Shown here: in pieces, positions 46,128 through 46,168 of the stretch | How the letters are laid out: the number at the start of each line of letters is the position of its first letter | How positions within the stretch are numbered: position 1 is the stretch's first letter | Origin: CAYXUG01 sp964468655 | Lineage (GTDB): Bacteria > Fidelibacterota > Marinisomatia > Marinisomatales > CAYXUG01 | Direction: 5' to 3' | Assembly (NCBI GenBank): GCA_964468655.1 | Contig: CAYXUG010000010.1 | Span: 1 to 46,168 of the forward strand | DNA: 46,168 nt | Translations under genes and position numbers: made by a program | The notes under the pieces: generated by a model | What the model was told of the DNA's origin: nothing | The model's input: only the letters and a program-made list of their open reading frames with translations | Databases searched by the model: none

Positions 46128-46143
46128 ATAGACATGGTTTACA
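46128..46143. repeat. Inverted copy of the sequence at 29-44
   Basis: atagacatggtttaca is the exact reverse complement of bases 29-44. The last 86 bases after nth hold no gene. A short AT hairpin near 46087-46106 could be a weak terminator. Confidence 0.4.
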
Positions 46144-46168
46144 GATAGCAGAGTTAAAGAAGCCATGG

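Noticed and set aside
1..46168. tRNA, rRNA, transposase or integrase genes
   Set aside because: I saw no tRNA-like cloverleaf, rRNA segment or transposase signature on either strand by eye; short RNAs could still be missed.

Overview
The window is about 46 kb of AT-rich bacterial DNA. Every gene I can support (21 CDS) lies on the + strand. Most proteins are very large, carry signal peptides, and end in an 80-90 residue domain containing a YPNPFNP motif and a final K-K/M-(I/V)-x-L-L-K. That is the type A sorting domain of the type IX secretion system. This style (YPNPFNP, GWN repeats, PKD and beta-helix modules, CHAT and M36 proteins) suggests the FCB superphylum, most likely Marinimicrobia (SAR406) or a close relative. 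The taxon is an inference from sequence style; no rRNA is present.

Layout. 122-2857: secreted TPR-CHAT protein. 2858-3279: noncoding, with a palindromic element. 3280-11253: 2657-residue protein with PKD domains and three tandem beta-helix modules. 11430-15853: two secreted proteins of unknown head function. 15866-19192: trypsin-like serine protease. 19368-22420: M43-like metalloprotease whose signal peptide is split from the body by a homopolymer frameshift. 22517-25313: two adjacent genes interrupted by in-frame UGA. 25356-29504: protein with carboxypeptidase-regulatory-like repeats. 29783-33553 and 36620-39448: two paralogous M36 metalloproteases with different C-terminal attachment modules. 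33719-35854: LVIVD-repeat/thioredoxin protein with an amber codon and a UGA. 36081-36551: UPF0145 protein and a tiny membrane protein. 39563-41761: another sorting-domain protein. 41784-46082: compact housekeeping-like run (CBS protein, lipoprotein, unknown helical protein, metallo-beta-lactamase-fold hydrolase, frameshifted receiver-like protein, endonuclease III).

Main discovery: three genes contain in-frame UGA exactly where a thioredoxin-fold CxxC motif should have its first cysteine (W-U-P-S-C, W-U-L-P-C, M-U-P-T-C). Each UGA is followed at 15-21 nt by a hairpin loop with a G at its first or second position, which matches the bacterial SECIS model. UGA also serves as an ordinary stop here (for example at the end of the first of these genes). 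I therefore read them as selenocysteine codons in exported UxxC redox proteins. Two are fused to large secreted architectures (a beta-propeller plus sorting domain, and LVIVD repeats plus a GWN domain), and two are adjacent in a probable operon. The naive ORFs are truncated or split at these codons.

Other themes: a shared C-terminal cassette (duplicated GWN domain, then an SFSLPPVPP segment, then the sorting domain) on unrelated catalytic heads; palindromic DNA elements carried in frame inside the sorting-domain coding sequence; a variable site in the cassette holding different low-complexity peptides; and signs of sequence exchange between paralogues. Together the genes look like a secretome island for extracellular protein (and possibly polysaccharide) degradation, with exported selenium-dependent redox proteins. 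The biological linkage is inferred from proximity and shared domains only.
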